From Micropruina glycogenica (GTDB lineage Bacteria; Actinomycetota; Actinomycetes; Propionibacteriales; Propionibacteriaceae): a DNA stretch of 64,000 nucleotides. The notes beneath the pieces are model-generated. The model saw only the letters and a program-made list of their open reading frames with translations, was not told the DNA's origin and did not search any database. This document shows positions 53,073 through 61,789 of this stretch, one piece after another (within the stretch, counting starts at the first letter, position 1; every line of letters begins with the position of its first letter). Made by a program: the position numbers and the translations under genes. The stretch lies in NCBI RefSeq assembly GCF_039524395.1, contig NZ_BAAAGO010000009.1; one strand, written 5' to 3'.

Positions 53073-53831
53073 TCAGCGCCGACGCAGCAGGTAGGTGTCG
53101 AACATCCAGCCCTTGCGGGCCGCCGCCTCGGCACGCACCCGCACGATCTCGTCGCGCACCTTCGCCAAGTCGCCGCTGATCAGCAGCTCATCGGGGGTGC
53201 CCAGGTAGGCGCCCCAGTAGATGTCGATGCCGGCGGGGTCGATGGAGTTGAAGGCGAGCTTCCCGTCCAGCATCGCCACCACGTCGTCGACACCGTCGGG
53301 CATGCCGTCGGCGAGCAGTCTGGCCGGCAGAATCTGCACCGCCCGGCCCTGCCGGTTGAGCGGAATGCGGTGCCGGGCGGTGAGTGCGTGCACGCTGCTG
53401 ACGCCGGGAACGACGCGCAACTCCACCGGTTCAGAAAAGTCGCGCAGCACCTCGTGCACGATCGCCAGCGTGCTTTCGAACAGCGACGGATCTCCCCAGA
53501 CCAGAAAGCCACCCACACCGTCGTCGCCGAGTTCGGCGGTCAAAGCGGCGCTCCACAGCTCGCGCCGTTGCGCCCGCCAGAGTGCCACGGCCGCGTTGTA
53601 GTCGGGGGCGGTGCGCCACGGCCGGGGTGGGTCGTTCAGTTCCACGATTCGGGGCAGGGTCTGCCGGTGCCGGCCGAGCACTTCGCGGCGGGCCTCGACC
53701 AGGTCGTCCAGCTCGTCCTCTTTGAGTACCACGAACAGCACGTCGAGTCGCTGAATCGCCCGGACGGCCTCGAGCGTCACCCAATCGGGGTCGCCGGCCC
53801 CGATGCCGATCAGCAGCAGTTCGCGACTCAT
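53073..53831 (-). CDS. cobF: precorrin-6A synthase (deacetylating)
   Basis: 252 residues, tetrapyrrole methylase fold. ELLLIGIGAGDPDWVTLEAVRAI, GGFLVWGDPSLFESTLAIVHEVL, VVPGVSSVHALTARHRIPLNR and the CobF-specific end IDIYWGAYLGTPDELLISGDL with ARKGWMFDTYLLRR. It methylates C1 of precorrin-5 in the aerobic route. ATG 53831; TAGCAT (53839-53844, minus) seven bases before it suggests a leaderless transcript of its own, although cobK ends only 31 bases upstream. Confidence 0.93.
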   Translation of the reverse strand: MSRELLLIGIGAGDPDWVTLEAVRAIQRLDVLFVVLKEDELDDLVEARREVLGRHRQTLPRIVELNDPPRPWRTAPDYNAAVALWRAQRRELWSAALTAELGDDGVGGFLVWGDPSLFESTLAIVHEVLRDFSEPVELRVVPGVSSVHALTARHRIPLNRQGRAVQILPARLLADGMPDGVDDVVAMLDGKLAFNSIDPAGIDIYWGAYLGTPDELLISGDLAKVRDEIVRVRAEAAARKGWMFDTYLLRRR

Positions 53832-53841
53832 GGCCCCGATG

Positions 53842-53866
53842 CTAGTGGTGCGTCTCCCACCACTAG
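53842..53866. promoter_or_regulatory. inverted repeat overlapping the cobF promoter
   Basis: CTAGTGGTG (53842-53850) and CACCACTAG (53858-53866) are perfect 9-base arms around CGTCTCC. On the minus strand the arm CACCACTAG runs into the -10 hexamer TAGCAT of cobF, and the other arm includes the cobK stop codon. Position and symmetry suggest an operator; the thrE upstream region holds a close relative. Confidence 0.6.
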
Positions 53867-54612
53867 GGAGTGGCCGCACCGGGCCGGTGGACGATCCAGG
53901 CGACTGCCTCGTCCACCGACGAAACGACGCCGATGCCTTCGGGTGGCGGCGGCCGGCGCACCGCGACCACCGGTACGCCCAGGGTGGCGGCCGCGTCGAG
54001 CTTGGCATCGGTGCCGCCGCCGGAGTCTTTGGTGACCAGCACGTCGATGGCCCTACTGGTCAGCAGCTCCAGCTCGTCCGGCAGCCGGAACGGGCCCCTG
54101 GCGCGCACCACCTCCCAGGTGGCGGGTGGCGCAAAGCCCGGCGCGTCGACCATGCGGGCCAGCACGTAGCGGTCGGTCCAGCCGGCGAAGACGCCGAGCT
54201 CCTGACGTCCGATGGCGAGGAACACCCGCTCCCCCAGTCGCTCGGCCTCGCCGCGGGCCTCGTCCAGTGACCCCACCCAGTGCCAGTGCTCGGCGTCGGG
54301 GCGAGCGGCCCAACTCGGCCGCTCGAGCCGCAGCAGGGCAACGCCGGTCACGGCGCAGGCTGCGGCGGCGTGCGCGGTCATGGTGGCGGCGAACGGGTGG
54401 GTGGCGTCGACCACGGCGCTGACGGCGTTCGCGCGCAGGTAGCCGGCCAGGCCGTGCACTCCGCCGAACCCGCCGATGCGCACCTTCCCGGCGGGCAGCA
54501 GCGGGGCAGCCACGTCGCCGGCCAGGGACGACACCACCTCGACGTCGGCGGCGACCAGCCGGGCGGCCAGGTCGCGGGCCTCGGCCGTGCCGCCCAGCAG
54601 CAGCGCGCTCAC
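53863..54612 (-). CDS. cobK: precorrin-6A reductase
   Basis: 249 residues, CobK/CbiJ family. ALLLGGTAEARDLAARLV at the start, VVDATHPFAATMTAHAAAAC in the middle and LVTKDSGGGTDAKLDAAATLGVPVVAVRRPP near the end are the family landmarks. NAD(P)H-dependent ring reduction. The GTG start at 54612 overlaps the cobD stop (GTGA). Confidence 0.95.
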   Translation of the reverse strand: MSALLLGGTAEARDLAARLVAADVEVVSSLAGDVAAPLLPAGKVRIGGFGGVHGLAGYLRANAVSAVVDATHPFAATMTAHAAAACAVTGVALLRLERPSWAARPDAEHWHWVGSLDEARGEAERLGERVFLAIGRQELGVFAGWTDRYVLARMVDAPGFAPPATWEVVRARGPFRLPDELELLTSRAIDVLVTKDSGGGTDAKLDAAATLGVPVVAVRRPPPPEGIGVVSSVDEAVAWIVHRPGAATP

Positions 54613-55565
54613 CGGGAGCTCGCCCGGGTCAGACCGGCAGCCAGCCCCGCGGTCGCCAGGGCGGCCAGCGCTGACACGGCCAGGGCCAACCGGTTGGCTC
54701 TGGCCAGGTCGGCAGGGGTCGGCGCGGGTCCGGTGCCCAACTCGCCACGGTCTTCGGCGACGCCGCCGTAGCTGTTGCGGCCGCCGAGCGTGAGGCCCAG
54801 GGCGCCGGCGAAGGCACCCTCCACCACGCCGCCGTTCGGGCTCGGGTGGCGATCTGCCTGCCGGCGCACCACATCGACTGCATCCGCCGGCCGTCCACCG
54901 ACCAAGGGGGCGGCGAGCACGGTCAGGGCTGCGGTGAGCCGGGCGGGAACCCAGTTGGCCAGGTCGTCGACCTTCGCCGCTGCCCAGCCGAAGTTGCGGT
55001 AGTGGTCGTTGCGGTAGCCGACCATCGCGTCGAGGGTGTTGATCGCCCGGTAACCGAGCAGGCCGGGCAGGCCTGCGACGGCGCCCCAGAACAGCGGTGC
55101 GACCACAGCGTCGGAGGTGTTCTCGGCGACCGACTCCAGCGCGGCCCGGGCGAGATCGTCGGCGTCGAGGGTGTCGGGGTCTCGACTCACCAGGTTGCGC
55201 ACCCGGTTGCGCGCGGCCGGCAGGTCACCGGCCTGCAGGTGGTCGGCGATCGCCTCGGCCTCGCGGGTCAGGGAACGTCCGCCCAGCACCGTCCAGGTCG
55301 CAGCCGCCACGACCAGCGGACGAAGGGCCGGATGCCCCTTCAGGGCCCGCTCGAGCAGAGCGCCGAGCCCGACCGCGGCCCCCACCAGGGTGGCCTCGAA
55401 CACCGCCCCCCGCAGCTTGTCATCGCCGTACAGCCGCTCTTCAAGGCGCAACGCCAGGGCACCGAAACCGGCCACCGGATGCCCACGCCGCGGGTCGCCG
55501 AGACGCTGGTCGGCCAGCCAGCCCAGGGCCAGGCCGGCCCCCGATCCGACCCGCGTCAGCGACAT
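54609..55565 (-). CDS. cobD: adenosylcobinamide-phosphate synthase
   Basis: 318 residues, CobD/CbiB membrane protein. DQRLGDPRRGHPVAGFGALALRLEERLY, SRDPDTLDADDLARAALESVAENTSDAVVAPLFW and GYRNDHYRNFGWAAAKVDDLANWVPARL are diagnostic. Attaches aminopropanol (phosphate) to adenosylcobyric acid. The start ATG 55565 follows AAAGG; it diverges from the riboswitch-controlled cobI operon. Head of cobD-cobK-cobF. Confidence 0.95.
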   Translation of the reverse strand: MSLTRVGSGAGLALGWLADQRLGDPRRGHPVAGFGALALRLEERLYGDDKLRGAVFEATLVGAAVGLGALLERALKGHPALRPLVVAAATWTVLGGRSLTREAEAIADHLQAGDLPAARNRVRNLVSRDPDTLDADDLARAALESVAENTSDAVVAPLFWGAVAGLPGLLGYRAINTLDAMVGYRNDHYRNFGWAAAKVDDLANWVPARLTAALTVLAAPLVGGRPADAVDVVRRQADRHPSPNGGVVEGAFAGALGLTLGGRNSYGGVAEDRGELGTGPAPTPADLARANRLALAVSALAALATAGLAAGLTRASSR

Positions 55566-55622
55566 TGGGTGACCTTTCAGGTTCTGCCAAACGACGCCGC
55601 CGAGTCTGCCAGACTGAAGGCC

Positions 55623-55738
55623 GCAGACAGCGGTGAGGAACACCGGTGAACCCCGAGCGGGGTGAATCCGGGGCGGTCCCGCCACTGTGACCGGTCGGCT
55701 GAACGCAGTCCCGGAAGCCAGGAACTCGCCGTGTCTGC
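55623..55738 (+). promoter_or_regulatory. cobalamin riboswitch before the cobI operon
   Basis: GGTGAATCCGGGGCGGTCCC, GCCACTGTGACCGG and GGAAGCCAGGAACTCGCC give the aptamer core and B12 box in order. The closing P1 stem is visible: GCAGACA (55623-55629) pairs with TGTCTGC (55732-55738). Downstream, TCAGG (55751-55755) and CCTGA (55764-55768) form a hairpin abutting the GAGGAGG ribosome site of cobI, so translation is the likely step controlled. Confidence 0.93.
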
Positions 55739-55778
55739 CGAGCGACGACGTCAGGCGCGGACACCTGAGGAGGCTCTC

Positions 55779-56537
55779 TTGGCTTCGGCTGCCACGAGCA
55801 TTCCCACCCTGGTCGGGGTGGGCGTGGGTCCCGGCGACCCCGAACTGATCACGATGAAGGCCGTGCGCGTTCTCGACGACGCCGACGTGATCCTGGTGCC
55901 CAGCACCGAAGCCAGCGCCGACGATGCCGGCCGCGCCGAGCGGCTGGTGCTGGCCGCCTGCCCGTCCGCGGAGGCGAAGCTGCGCCGCATCCCGTTCAGC
56001 ATGGCGCAACGACGTGGGGTGGGCACCAAACGCCGCAAGTCGTGGGAGGCGTCCGCCCAGGCGGCCGTCGAAGCGTTCGAGGACGGCGCTCGCACGGTCG
56101 CGTTCGCCACCGTGGGCGACCCCAGCGTGTACTCGACGTTCAGCTACCTGGCCGCGCACGTCCGGGCGGCGGTACCCGACCTCGAGGTCGTGGTGGTGCC
56201 GGGCATCACCGCCATGCAGGCCCTGGCAGCGGCCAGCCTGACCCCATTGGTCGAGGGCACCGAGAGCCTGGCCCTGGTGCCGGTGACCGCCGGGCTGGAC
56301 GGCGTGGCGGCGGCCCTGGACGTGGCCGACACGGTGGTCGCCTACAAGGGCGGCCGGCAGCTGCCCGAACTGCTGGAGCTGATCCGGCGGCACGATCGGC
56401 GCGGCGTGCTCGGGGTGAACGTCGGGCTGCCCGGCCAGACCCTGACCCCACTGGACCAGGTGGATGGCGAAGCAGCCCCCTACTTCTCCACCGTGCTGAT
56501 CGCCCCGGCCCGCACCCAGACCGGAGGACGACTGTGA
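55779..56537 (+). CDS. cobI: precorrin-2 / cobalt-factor II C20-methyltransferase
   Basis: 252 residues. LVGVGVGPGDPELITMKAVRVL, DDADVILVPSTEASADDAGRAERLV, VAFATVGDPSVYSTFSYLAAHV and VVVPGITAMQALAAAS place it as CobI/CbiL. The start is TTG at 55779 with GAGGAGG five bases before it; upstream in-frame ATG/GTG codons fall within the riboswitch and are excluded. A rare start may suit riboswitch control. First gene of a five-gene overlapping operon. Confidence 0.9.
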   Translation: MASAATSIPTLVGVGVGPGDPELITMKAVRVLDDADVILVPSTEASADDAGRAERLVLAACPSAEAKLRRIPFSMAQRRGVGTKRRKSWEASAQAAVEAFEDGARTVAFATVGDPSVYSTFSYLAAHVRAAVPDLEVVVVPGITAMQALAAASLTPLVEGTESLALVPVTAGLDGVAAALDVADTVVAYKGGRQLPELLELIRRHDRRGVLGVNVGLPGQTLTPLDQVDGEAAPYFSTVLIAPARTQTGGRL

Positions 56538-57343
56538 ATCCCAGAGCTCAGGGCGAGGTGGTGTTCGTCGGGGCCGGGCCCGGTGCGTCCGACCTGATCA
56601 CCCTGCGCGGCGCCCGAGTGATCGCCGAGGCCGACATCGTGATCTGGGCCTCCAGCCTGGTCGACGAGGGCATCGTGGCCGGCGCCCGACCGGGCGCCCT
56701 GGTGATCGACTCGGCGTCCGCCTCGCTGGAGGACATCACCCCCCTCTACCAGCGCGCCCATGACGAGGGGCTGCTGGTGGCCCGGGTGCACACCGGCGAC
56801 CCGTCCATCTACGGCGCCACCGCCGAGCAGCGGCGCATCTGCGAGTCCGTCGGCATTCCGCATCGCACCATTCCCGGGGTCTCGGCCTTCTCGGCCGCTG
56901 CGGCCCGCATGGACGCCGAGATCACCGTGCCCGAGGTGTCCCAGAGCCTGATCCTCACCCGGCTCGAGGGGGGCCGAACGCCGATGCCGCCACGCGAGAC
57001 CGTCCGCGGGTTCGCCGCCCACGGCGCGACCATGGCGCTGTACCTGTCGGCGGCGCGCAACAAGGTGCTGCAGGCCGAACTGCTGGCCGGCGGCTACCCC
57101 GACGACACCCCGTGCATCGTCGGCTACCGGGTCAGCTGGCCGAACGAGTTGATGCTGCGCTGCCGGCTCGACGAACTGTCGGCGACCATGAAGGAGCACA
57201 AGCTCTGGAAGCACACGGTCGTGCTAGTGGGCCCTGCGCTGGCCGAGGAGTCGACCACCCGCAGCCACCTGTACCACCCCGGGTTCCGGCACGAGTTCCG
57301 GGCTTCCGACGGCACCCCGCTGATCACCAGGAGCGAGCAATGA
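56534..57343 (+). CDS. cobM: precorrin-4 / cobalt-precorrin-4 C11-methyltransferase
   Basis: 269 residues, CobM/CbiF. VVFVGAGPGASDLITLRGARVIAEADIVIWASSLV, VARVHTGDPSIYGATAEQ, TIPGVSAFSAAAARMDAEITVPEVSQSLILTR and MALYLSAARNKVLQAELLAGGY are conserved. GTG start in a GTGA overlap with cobI; ATGA overlap with the next gene. Confidence 0.95.
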   Translation: MNPRAQGEVVFVGAGPGASDLITLRGARVIAEADIVIWASSLVDEGIVAGARPGALVIDSASASLEDITPLYQRAHDEGLLVARVHTGDPSIYGATAEQRRICESVGIPHRTIPGVSAFSAAAARMDAEITVPEVSQSLILTRLEGGRTPMPPRETVRGFAAHGATMALYLSAARNKVLQAELLAGGYPDDTPCIVGYRVSWPNELMLRCRLDELSATMKEHKLWKHTVVLVGPALAEESTTRSHLYHPGFRHEFRASDGTPLITRSEQ

Positions 57344-59706
57344 TCACCGTCCACGGCCTGCTCGGCGAACCCTCGCCCGACCTGGCCCGGGCCGCCGCCG
57401 CGGCCGACTGGGTGGTCGGCGGCAGCCGTCACCTCGACCGCCTGGCGGTGCCCGAGCAACGCCGCATCACGCTGGGTGCCCTCTCGGCTGCGGTGACCCG
57501 CATCGCCGCGCTGCCCGAATCGGACGACGTCGTGGTGATCGCCAGCGGCGACCCGCTGCACTACGGGGTGGTGCGTTCGCTGCGCGCGGCCGGGCTGCGT
57601 CCGCGGGTGGTGCCGGGTGTCGGCTCGATCGCCACCGCCTTCGCCCGCGTCGGCCTGCCGTGGGACGACGCGGTGGTGGTGAGCGTGCACGGACGCCCCT
57701 TGGCCCCCGCACTGGCGATGGCCCGCAGCCACCCGAAGGTTGCGGTGTTCACCTCGGCCGACAACGGCATTCGTGAACTCGCCGCCGGGCTGGCGGGGCG
57801 CGACCGGACGTTCGTGCTGGCCGAGCGGCTCGGGGAGCCCGACGAGCAGGTGCGGGTGCTGGACGCCGCCGCTGCCGCCGGGGTCGAACCGGTCGAACCC
57901 AACGTGGTGCTGATTCTCGCCGCGCCGCCGGACGACCTCGGACCCACCACCCTGTGCGCCGACCTGCCCGGGGATCGTGAACTCGTCATCGGTCAGGTGA
58001 CCAGCGGCCCGGCCAGCCTGCTGCACGCCGACCGCATCGACGCGACGCTCGGGGTGCGAACCCGGCGCTACGCCGAGGGAGCCGTCGACGGGCTGCCGCA
58101 GGCCTGGGCGGACTGCGACCTGATCGTCAGCCACCTCGCCTTGGGCGCCACCACCCGCATCATCGCGCCGCTGCTGGCCTCGAAGAAGACCGACCCGGGC
58201 GTCGTGGTGGTCGACGAGGCCGGACGCTTCGCGGTGCCGCTGGTCGGCGGTCACGGCGGCGGTGCCAACGACCTGGCCCGCCGGATCGCGGACGGCCTGG
58301 GCGCGACCGCGGTTATCACCACCGCCACCGACGCGATGGGCCTGCCGGGCCTGGACACCCTTGGCTGGCCGTGGTCGGGTGATGTGGCCGGGGTCACCCG
58401 GGCGATCCTGGACGGCGAGCCCGTCGCCGTCGTCCGATCGCAGTCCTGGCCGCTGCCGCCGCTGCCGAAGAACGTGGCGGTGAGCACCGCCGACGCCGAA
58501 CCCTCCGGCATCACCGCGCGCGTGCTGGTCACCGATCGGCTGGTCGAGCCTGCCGCGACCAGCGCAGTCCCCACGGTGGTGCTGAATCCGCCGAGCCTGG
58601 TCGCCGGCATGGGGTGCAACCGAGGCACCTCGGCGGCCGCCCTGCATGCCCTGCTGACCAGCACCTTCGCCCAGGCGGGCCTCGACCTGCGTGCGCTCGC
58701 CGCGATCACCTCGGTCGATGCGAAGGCCGACGAGGCCGGGCTCATCGAACTGGCCGCAAGGCTGCGCGTTCGGTTCGTCACCTACCCCGCTGCCGAACTG
58801 GCCGACCGTGACGTGCCCAACCCGTCCACCCACGCGGCCGAGGCGGTCGGCACGCCGAGCGTCGCAGAGGCGTCCGTGCTCGCCCACGGGGCGACCCTGA
58901 TCGTCGAGAAGCAGAAGACGCCCGAAGCCACCTGCGCGGTCGGACGGCTGCCCGCCCGCGGCCGGCTGACCGTGATCGGCCTCGGCCCGGGCTCGCGCGA
59001 CCTGACCACGCCGCGCGCCCAGCAGGCGATCCGCGAGGCCTCGGTGGTGGTCGGTTACCGGCCGTACGTGGCGCAGGTGAAAGACCTGCTCGCACCCGGC
59101 GTCCGCATCGCCAGCACCCCGATGGGCAAAGAGGAGGAGCGCACCGCGACCGCGATCGCGTTCGCCCGCGAGGGCCACAACGTCGCCCTGGTCTGCTCGG
59201 GCGACCCGGCGATCTACGCGATGGCCTCGCCCACCCTCGAACAGGGCACCGACGGCATCGAGGTCGAGATCGTGCCGGGTGTGACCGCCAGCCTGGCCGC
59301 CTCGGCGATCCTGGGCGCACCGCTGGGCCACGACCACGCCACCATTTCGCTGTCCGACCTGCACACCGACTGGCACACCATTCTGCGGCGGGTTCGGGCC
59401 GCGGCCGAGGCCGACCTGGTCACCGTGCTCTACAACCCACGCAGCCGCACCCGGCTGCACCACCTGCCCGACGCGCTGGCGGAGTTCACCCCGCACCGGC
59501 CGGGTGAGACTCCGGTCGCTGTGGTCGAAGAGGCCGACCGCCCCGACCAGAAGGTCACCCTGTCGACCTTGGCCGACTTCGATCCTGCCGTGGTGAACAT
59601 GAACTCCCTTGTCGTGGTCGGTTCGTCGACCACCCGTTACCTGCCCGCCGGCGAGGGGCGCACCGTGATGGTGACCCCGCGCGACTACCACTGGATGAAG
59701 CCATGA
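57340..59706 (+). CDS. trifunctional CbiE-CbiG-CobJ(CbiH) fusion
   Basis: 788 residues. About 1-200: CbiE, the C5-methyltransferase (VVIASGDPLHYGVVRSLRAAG, VVPGVGSIATAFARVGLPWDDAVVVSVHGR). About 212-535: CbiG, cobalt-precorrin-5A hydrolase (HLALGATTRIIAPLLASKK, PLVGGHGGGANDLARRIA, VAGMGCNRGTSAAALHALL, ITSVDAKADEAGLIELA). About 540-788: CobJ/CbiH, C17-methyltransferase (VIGLGPGSRDLTTPRA, ALVCSGDPAIYAMASPTLE, EIVPGVTASLAASAILGAPLGHDHATISLSD). I recall a cbiEGH gene in Propionibacterium freudenreichii, which supports the taxonomic reading. ATGA/ATGA overlaps on both sides. CbiE's usual partner CbiT is at 43646. Confidence 0.93.
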   Translation: MITVHGLLGEPSPDLARAAAAADWVVGGSRHLDRLAVPEQRRITLGALSAAVTRIAALPESDDVVVIASGDPLHYGVVRSLRAAGLRPRVVPGVGSIATAFARVGLPWDDAVVVSVHGRPLAPALAMARSHPKVAVFTSADNGIRELAAGLAGRDRTFVLAERLGEPDEQVRVLDAAAAAGVEPVEPNVVLILAAPPDDLGPTTLCADLPGDRELVIGQVTSGPASLLHADRIDATLGVRTRRYAEGAVDGLPQAWADCDLIVSHLALGATTRIIAPLLASKKTDPGVVVVDEAGRFAVPLVGGHGGGANDLARRIADGLGATAVITTATDAMGLPGLDTLGWPWSGDVAGVTRAILDGEPVAVVRSQSWPLPPLPKNVAVSTADAEPSGITARVLVTDRLVEPAATSAVPTVVLNPPSLVAGMGCNRGTSAAALHALLTSTFAQAGLDLRALAAITSVDAKADEAGLIELAARLRVRFVTYPAAELADRDVPNPSTHAAEAVGTPSVAEASVLAHGATLIVEKQKTPEATCAVGRLPARGRLTVIGLGPGSRDLTTPRAQQAIREASVVVGYRPYVAQVKDLLAPGVRIASTPMGKEEERTATAIAFAREGHNVALVCSGDPAIYAMASPTLEQGTDGIEVEIVPGVTASLAASAILGAPLGHDHATISLSDLHTDWHTILRRVRAAAEADLVTVLYNPRSRTRLHHLPDALAEFTPHRPGETPVAVVEEADRPDQKVTLSTLADFDPAVVNMNSLVVVGSSTTRYLPAGEGRTVMVTPRDYHWMKP

Positions 59707-61004
59707 TCGATCCCGCCCTGCCCCTCGCGTCCGCAGGCCCGGAGGACCGCCACGTGCCCGCTCCCGACGACCCGGCGGCCGTTCCGCCGTCGCCGCCGCC
59801 GCTGATCATCGCCGGCCACGGCACGCGGGTGAACTCGGGTGCCGAGGCGGCCTACGAACTCGTCGACCGGGTGCGTGGGTTGCTGCCCGGTGTTCGGGTC
59901 GAGGCCGGCTTCGTCGAACTGACCCCGCCGACCATCGACGAGGCGCTCGGTGCGGTGCTGGCCGATTCGCCCGCAGCCGTGGTGGTGCCGCTGATGCTGG
60001 GCACCGGCGGCCACGTGCGCGAGGACATTCCCGAGGCGATCGACCAGGCCAAGGCGCTGCACACCTCCGCCACGGTGGTGCGCACCCGGCACCTCGGCTC
60101 GCCCCGCCAGCTGATCGAGGCGGTGCACGAGCGCATCGCTCAGGCCCGCGGCGACTGGCCGGCCGAAGAGACCGACGTGCTGATGGTGGGTCGCGGCTGC
60201 AGTGTCACCGAGGCCAACGCCGACCACGTGCGGTTGTCGCGGGTCATCTTCGAGAGCGGCGGCTACCACCAGGTGCTGTCGGGTTTCATCCAGGTGGTGC
60301 GGCCGTCGGTGCCCGACATTCTGAACCAGTACTACGCCTCGGGCAGCCGGCGCATTGTGGTCATGCCGCACTTCCTGTTCACCGGACGGCTGGACGAATG
60401 GGTGCGCGGCCACGTCGCACGGTTCCAGGACGCGCATCCGGACGCCGAGGTGCGGGTCGCCGATGTGATCGGGCCCTGCGACCAGCTGGCCCAGGTGGTC
60501 GCCCAGCGCTACAAGGAGGGCGCCCTGCGCGCCCGCACCACGATGGGGTCGCCCGCCTATCTGGCCGGGTTGCTGCTCAAGGGTCGCAAGGTGGTCGTGG
60601 TGGGCGGCGGTTGCGTGGCCCGGCGCCGGGTGCCCAAGCTGCTCGAGGCGGGCGCGCGGGTTCACGTGATCTCCCCCGAGTTGCACAAGTCCCTGCTCGC
60701 CCTCGCTGAGGCCGGCGCGATCACCTGGCACGCGCGCGACTACCGTCCGCACGACCTGCACGACGCCTGGTACGTGCTGGCGCTCACCGACTCGGCCGAG
60801 GCCAACGCCGCGATCGTCGACGAGGCCGAGTCGCGGCACACCTTCTGCGTGCGTGCCGACAACGCCGAAGCCGGGTCGGCCTGGACGCCGGCCACCGGCG
60901 ACACCGCTGGCGTCACGGTGGCGGCGATCACGAGCCACGACCCGCTGCGCGCCCGGGCGATCCGCAACCGGTTCCTCGAGATCGTCAGCGAGGAGGGCCT
61001 GTGA
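59703..61004 (+). CDS. CbiX sirohydrochlorin cobaltochelatase fused to precorrin-2 dehydrogenase (SirC-type)
   Basis: 433 residues. After a proline-rich leader, residues 32-270 are a two-lobed CbiX: IIAGHGTRVNSGAEAAYELV with the metal histidine, VVPLMLGTGGHVREDIPEAI, and MPHFLFTGRLDEWV. Residues 290-433 are a Rossmann precorrin-2 dehydrogenase: GRKVVVVGGGCVARRRVPKLLEAGARVHVIS, and TFCVRADNAEAGSAWTPA. The dehydrogenase makes sirohydrochlorin and the chelatase inserts cobalt, so consecutive steps are joined, as expected for the cobalt-early route. ATG 59703 overlaps the preceding stop. Confidence 0.92.
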   Translation: MIDPALPLASAGPEDRHVPAPDDPAAVPPSPPPLIIAGHGTRVNSGAEAAYELVDRVRGLLPGVRVEAGFVELTPPTIDEALGAVLADSPAAVVVPLMLGTGGHVREDIPEAIDQAKALHTSATVVRTRHLGSPRQLIEAVHERIAQARGDWPAEETDVLMVGRGCSVTEANADHVRLSRVIFESGGYHQVLSGFIQVVRPSVPDILNQYYASGSRRIVVMPHFLFTGRLDEWVRGHVARFQDAHPDAEVRVADVIGPCDQLAQVVAQRYKEGALRARTTMGSPAYLAGLLLKGRKVVVVGGGCVARRRVPKLLEAGARVHVISPELHKSLLALAEAGAITWHARDYRPHDLHDAWYVLALTDSAEANAAIVDEAESRHTFCVRADNAEAGSAWTPATGDTAGVTVAAITSHDPLRARAIRNRFLEIVSEEGL

Positions 61005-61630
61005 GGTACGACTACGTCACCGACGGCACCGAGATCTATCGACGGTCGTTCGAGATCATTCGGGCCGAGGCAGACCTGTCGGGAATGCCCGACGACGTCG
61101 CGGACGTGGCGGTGCGCATGATTCACGCCGCCGCCCAGACCGACCTGCCGGCGTCCATGGCCTGGTCGGACGGGTTCGTCACCGCCGCCCGAAACGCGCT
61201 GAACGCCGGCGCGCCGATTCTGTGCGACTCGCAGATGGTGGCCAGCGGCATCATCCGTTCGCGGCTGCCGGGCGACAACGAGGTGGTCTGCCTGCTCGGC
61301 ACGCCCGAGGTCGCCGCCCACGCGGCGGATCGCGGCACCACCAAGACCGCCGCCGCCGTCGAGTTGTGGCTGCCGCGGCTGGCGGGTGCCGTGGTGGCCA
61401 TCGGCAACGCACCGACCGCCCTGTTTCACCTGCTGGAGGTCGTTGAAGAATCGGGTGTGAAACCTGCGGCCGTGGTCGGCATTCCGGTCGGGTTCGTCGG
61501 TGCGGCGGAGTCGAAGGAAGCGCTGATCGCCAACGGCCTGGGGCTTGACTACCTGGTGCTGCGCGGACGCCGGGGCGGCAGCGCGATCACCTCGGCCGCG
61601 ATCAACGCCCTTTCTCGCCCGGGAATCTGA
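61001..61630 (+). CDS. cbiC: precorrin-8X / cobalt-precorrin-8 methylmutase
   Basis: 209 residues, CobH/CbiC. VAVRMIHAAAQTDLPASMAWSD contains the catalytic histidine; LNAGAPILCDSQMVASGI, AIGNAPTALFHLLEVV and VGIPVGFVGAAESKEAL are conserved. Shifts the C11 methyl to C12. GTG start in a GTGA overlap. Last gene of the riboswitch operon. Confidence 0.95.
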   Translation: MRYDYVTDGTEIYRRSFEIIRAEADLSGMPDDVADVAVRMIHAAAQTDLPASMAWSDGFVTAARNALNAGAPILCDSQMVASGIIRSRLPGDNEVVCLLGTPEVAAHAADRGTTKTAAAVELWLPRLAGAVVAIGNAPTALFHLLEVVEESGVKPAAVVGIPVGFVGAAESKEALIANGLGLDYLVLRGRRGGSAITSAAINALSRPGI

Positions 61631-61789
61631 CCGGCAGCGAGCGACACCCGCCCCGTGACGTCCTGCTCGCTTCGCCGATTCACCGAGCCGCCGAGTCACT
61701 GGGTCATACGGTGGGGCTCGTTGGTCTTCGCCTCGACACCGGATCTCGGCGTCGACAGGTGGGTGCGCAAGGAGTGGGCATGAGTACCT

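Noticed and set aside
57124..59691. An 855-codon open frame on the minus strand
   Set aside because: It lies wholly antisense to the CbiE-CbiG-CobJ gene; its composition (Gly/Arg/His-rich) is that of a high-GC shadow frame and it shows no family motif.
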